Made by a program: the position numbers and the translations under genes
The notes under the pieces: model-generated
What the model was told of the DNA's origin: nothing
Seen by the model: only the letters and a program-made list of their open reading frames with translations
Databases searched by the model: none
Shown: positions 14,907 to 16,133 of the stretch, piece after piece
How the letters are laid out: every line of letters begins with the position of its first letter
Numbering within the stretch: position 1 is the first letter of the stretch
Source of the DNA: Bacteriovoracaceae bacterium UBA6200
GTDB lineage: Bacteria > Bdellovibrionota > Bacteriovoracia > Bacteriovoracales > Bacteriovoracaceae
Assembly: GCA_002422605.1 (NCBI GenBank)
Contig: DISW01000014.1
Span: 1 to 16,133, forward strand
DNA length: 16,133 nucleotides
Direction: 5' to 3'

Positions 14907-16019
14907 ATGCTAGATATTTATGACGAATTAAATTCAAAAGACCATTTACCAGAAATCCCAGAATCAGAACTTTCTGATGAGCAAGTTCTCGTTGAACTTA
15001 AGGCCATCAAAGAGAGAATGGGACAAAAAGTAGTCGTATTAGGACACCATTATCAACAAGACGACGTTATCAGCTTCGCTGATATTAAAGGTGACTCCCT
15101 GGAACTCGCCCGAAAGGCTTCCGAAATTAAAGACGCCGAATACATCATGTTCTGTGGTGTTCATTTCATGGCCGAAACCGCCGACATGTTAAGTTCGGAA
15201 AAACAACAAGTAATTCTCCCGGACCTTCGCGCAGGATGTTCCATGGCAGACATGGCCAATCGCCGGGAGATTGATGTTGCCTGGAAATATATAACTGAAT
15301 GTACTTCCGATAAAATTGTCCCTATCACTTACATCAACTGCTCTGCGGCCCTAAAAAGTTTTGTGGGAGAACATAACGGTTCTATCTGCACTTCTTCAAA
15401 TGCTGAGAAAGTCATTACCTGGGGTTTAAACCAAGGGGAAAAACTTCTCTTTTTTCCTGACCAGCACCTGGGACGAAACACCTGTCATAAATTGGGGATA
15501 AAACTCGAAGAGATGGTGGTCTACGATCCCCATAAACGCTTTGGCGGCCTGACAGCTGAACAGATTCAAAAAGCAAAAGTTATTCTTTGGTATGGATTCT
15601 GCTCCGTGCACCAGGGATTTAATAAAGATCATATCAAGGCATGGAGAGAACAAGATCCAGAGCGGATCTTAATTGTCCATCCAGAGTGCAGCTTCGAAGT
15701 GGTTCAGGGATCGGATCTTGCCGGTTCAACTTCATTTATCATTAATAAAATTAAAGAGGCTAAACCAGGAACAAAATTTGCTGTTGGTACAGAAATTAAT
15801 CTTGTGAATCGTCTGGCCGCGGAGTATCCGCACTTAGATATCACTTCACTCTCTCCCTATCAGTGTCTATGTACAACCATGTATCGGGTAAGACCTCGTT
15901 GGTTACTTGAAAGCTTCCGTTCAATTGAACGAAATAAACCGATTAACGTCATCAAAGTTGATGAAGTAACTAAGAAGTTTGCTCTCAAGGCCCTGGATCA
16001 AATGCTCTCAATCTCTTAA
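14907..16019 (+). CDS. nadA: quinolinate synthase NadA
   Basis: NadA condenses iminoaspartate with dihydroxyacetone phosphate to give quinolinate in de novo NAD synthesis, using a [4Fe-4S] cluster with one open iron site. The 370-aa length and the three cluster cysteines, Cys111 (AGCSMADM), Cys232 (WYGFCSVH) and Cys320 (PYQCLCTTM), agree with the Bacillus-type enzyme (110/230/320). Other conserved blocks are VVLGHHYQQDDV (43-54), GDSLELAR (62-69), FCGVHFMAETA (82-92), YINCSA, FFPDQHLGRN and HPECSFEVV. An AAAGG lies eight bases before the ATG. Its stop codon overlaps the ribosome binding site of the following cysteine desulfurase-like gene, so the two are coupled. NadB and NadC are not in the window. 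Confidence 0.97.
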   Translation: MLDIYDELNSKDHLPEIPESELSDEQVLVELKAIKERMGQKVVVLGHHYQQDDVISFADIKGDSLELARKASEIKDAEYIMFCGVHFMAETADMLSSEKQQVILPDLRAGCSMADMANRREIDVAWKYITECTSDKIVPITYINCSAALKSFVGEHNGSICTSSNAEKVITWGLNQGEKLLFFPDQHLGRNTCHKLGIKLEEMVVYDPHKRFGGLTAEQIQKAKVILWYGFCSVHQGFNKDHIKAWREQDPERILIVHPECSFEVVQGSDLAGSTSFIINKIKEAKPGTKFAVGTEINLVNRLAAEYPHLDITSLSPYQCLCTTMYRVRPRWLLESFRSIERNKPINVIKVDEVTKKFALKALDQMLSIS

Positions 16020-16026
16020 GGAATTT

Positions 16027-16133
16027 ATGATTTACGCTGACTATAATGGCTCCTCTCCCCTCTTAACTCCAGTTAGGGAGTATTTAAAGAAACGACTCGA
16101 TACTGATCTCTATGCCAATCCAAATGCTATTCA
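16027..16133 (+). CDS. cysteine desulfurase (NifS/IscS-like), 5' end only
   Basis: From ATG 16027 the frame stays open to the window end (35 full codons). It reads MIYADYNGSSPLLTPVREYL, then a Lys/Arg-rich helix and ending YANPNAI plus a partial codon starting CA. This is the N-terminus of class V aminotransferases of the cysteine desulfurase group (family pattern 'iYlDnnATTp...v...m.....GNPss.H'). AAGGA five bases ahead overlaps the nadA stop. Such enzymes supply sulfur for Fe-S clusters, and a dedicated NifS copy beside nad genes is known in Bacillus subtilis. Here it likely matures NadA. Too little is visible to choose between the NifS, IscS and Csd subgroups. Confidence 0.85.
   Translation, partial: MIYADYNGSSPLLTPVREYLKKRLDTDLYANPNAI

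Noticed and set aside
1..16133. tRNA, rRNA, CRISPR arrays, insertion sequences or prophage genes
   Set aside because: No cloverleaf, spaced repeat array, transposase-like protein or terminal inverted repeats were seen on either strand by eye.

Overview
The window looks like chromosomal DNA from a Gram-negative bacterium of moderate to low GC content. The best guess is a Bdellovibrionota/Bacteriovorax-like predatory bacterium. The basis is a set of type IV prepilin-like genes with very large exported bodies, an FHA-membrane protein, several small Sec-exported proteins of no recognised family, and the rlmH-gpmI neighbourhood. This taxonomic call is an inference; no rRNA gene is present. Coding density is very high, and no gene-free stretch exceeds about 230 bases.

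Region 1 (1-5525, minus strand) is a probable operon. It encodes an FHA-domain protein with one C-terminal membrane segment, then two large prepilin-like proteins (439 and 974 aa) whose N-termini lack the usual Glu5, then a canonical prepilin (GFTLVE motif) running off the left edge. The layout suggests a type IV pilus or pseudopilus with a minor-pilin or tip complex; the 974-aa protein has a Cys-rich exported body with C-type-lectin-like sequence patterns.

Region 2 (5595-8595, plus strand) holds rlmH, gpmI and pfkA in tight succession: a 23S rRNA methyltransferase followed by two glycolytic enzymes.

Region 3 (8555-10597, minus strand) starts with a small protein that matches only the N-terminal S5-like (ChlI) domain of ComM/YifB. 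Its 3' end overlaps pfkA and its Shine-Dalgarno lies inside a strong predicted hairpin. Beyond it lie three small exported proteins; the two outer ones are paralogues sharing a YYPGDNxYGA motif and the middle one is Cys-rich.

Region 4 (10645-14773, minus strand) contains an NAD-type glutamate dehydrogenase with a strong terminator, an exported protein of unknown family that may be outer-membrane associated, and a parA-parB pair with its own terminator. The parA promoter is near-consensus. A palindrome lies in its spacer and three 12-bp-phased repeats lie just after the likely transcription start, which looks like an autoregulatory operator or a partition site.

Region 5 (14907-16133, plus strand) has nadA (quinolinate synthase, with the three cluster-binding cysteines) followed 7 bp later by the start of a class V aminotransferase of the NifS/IscS cysteine desulfurase type. 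That pairing makes sense because NadA carries an iron-sulfur cluster. It is divergent from parAB across 228 bp of signal-rich intergenic DNA.
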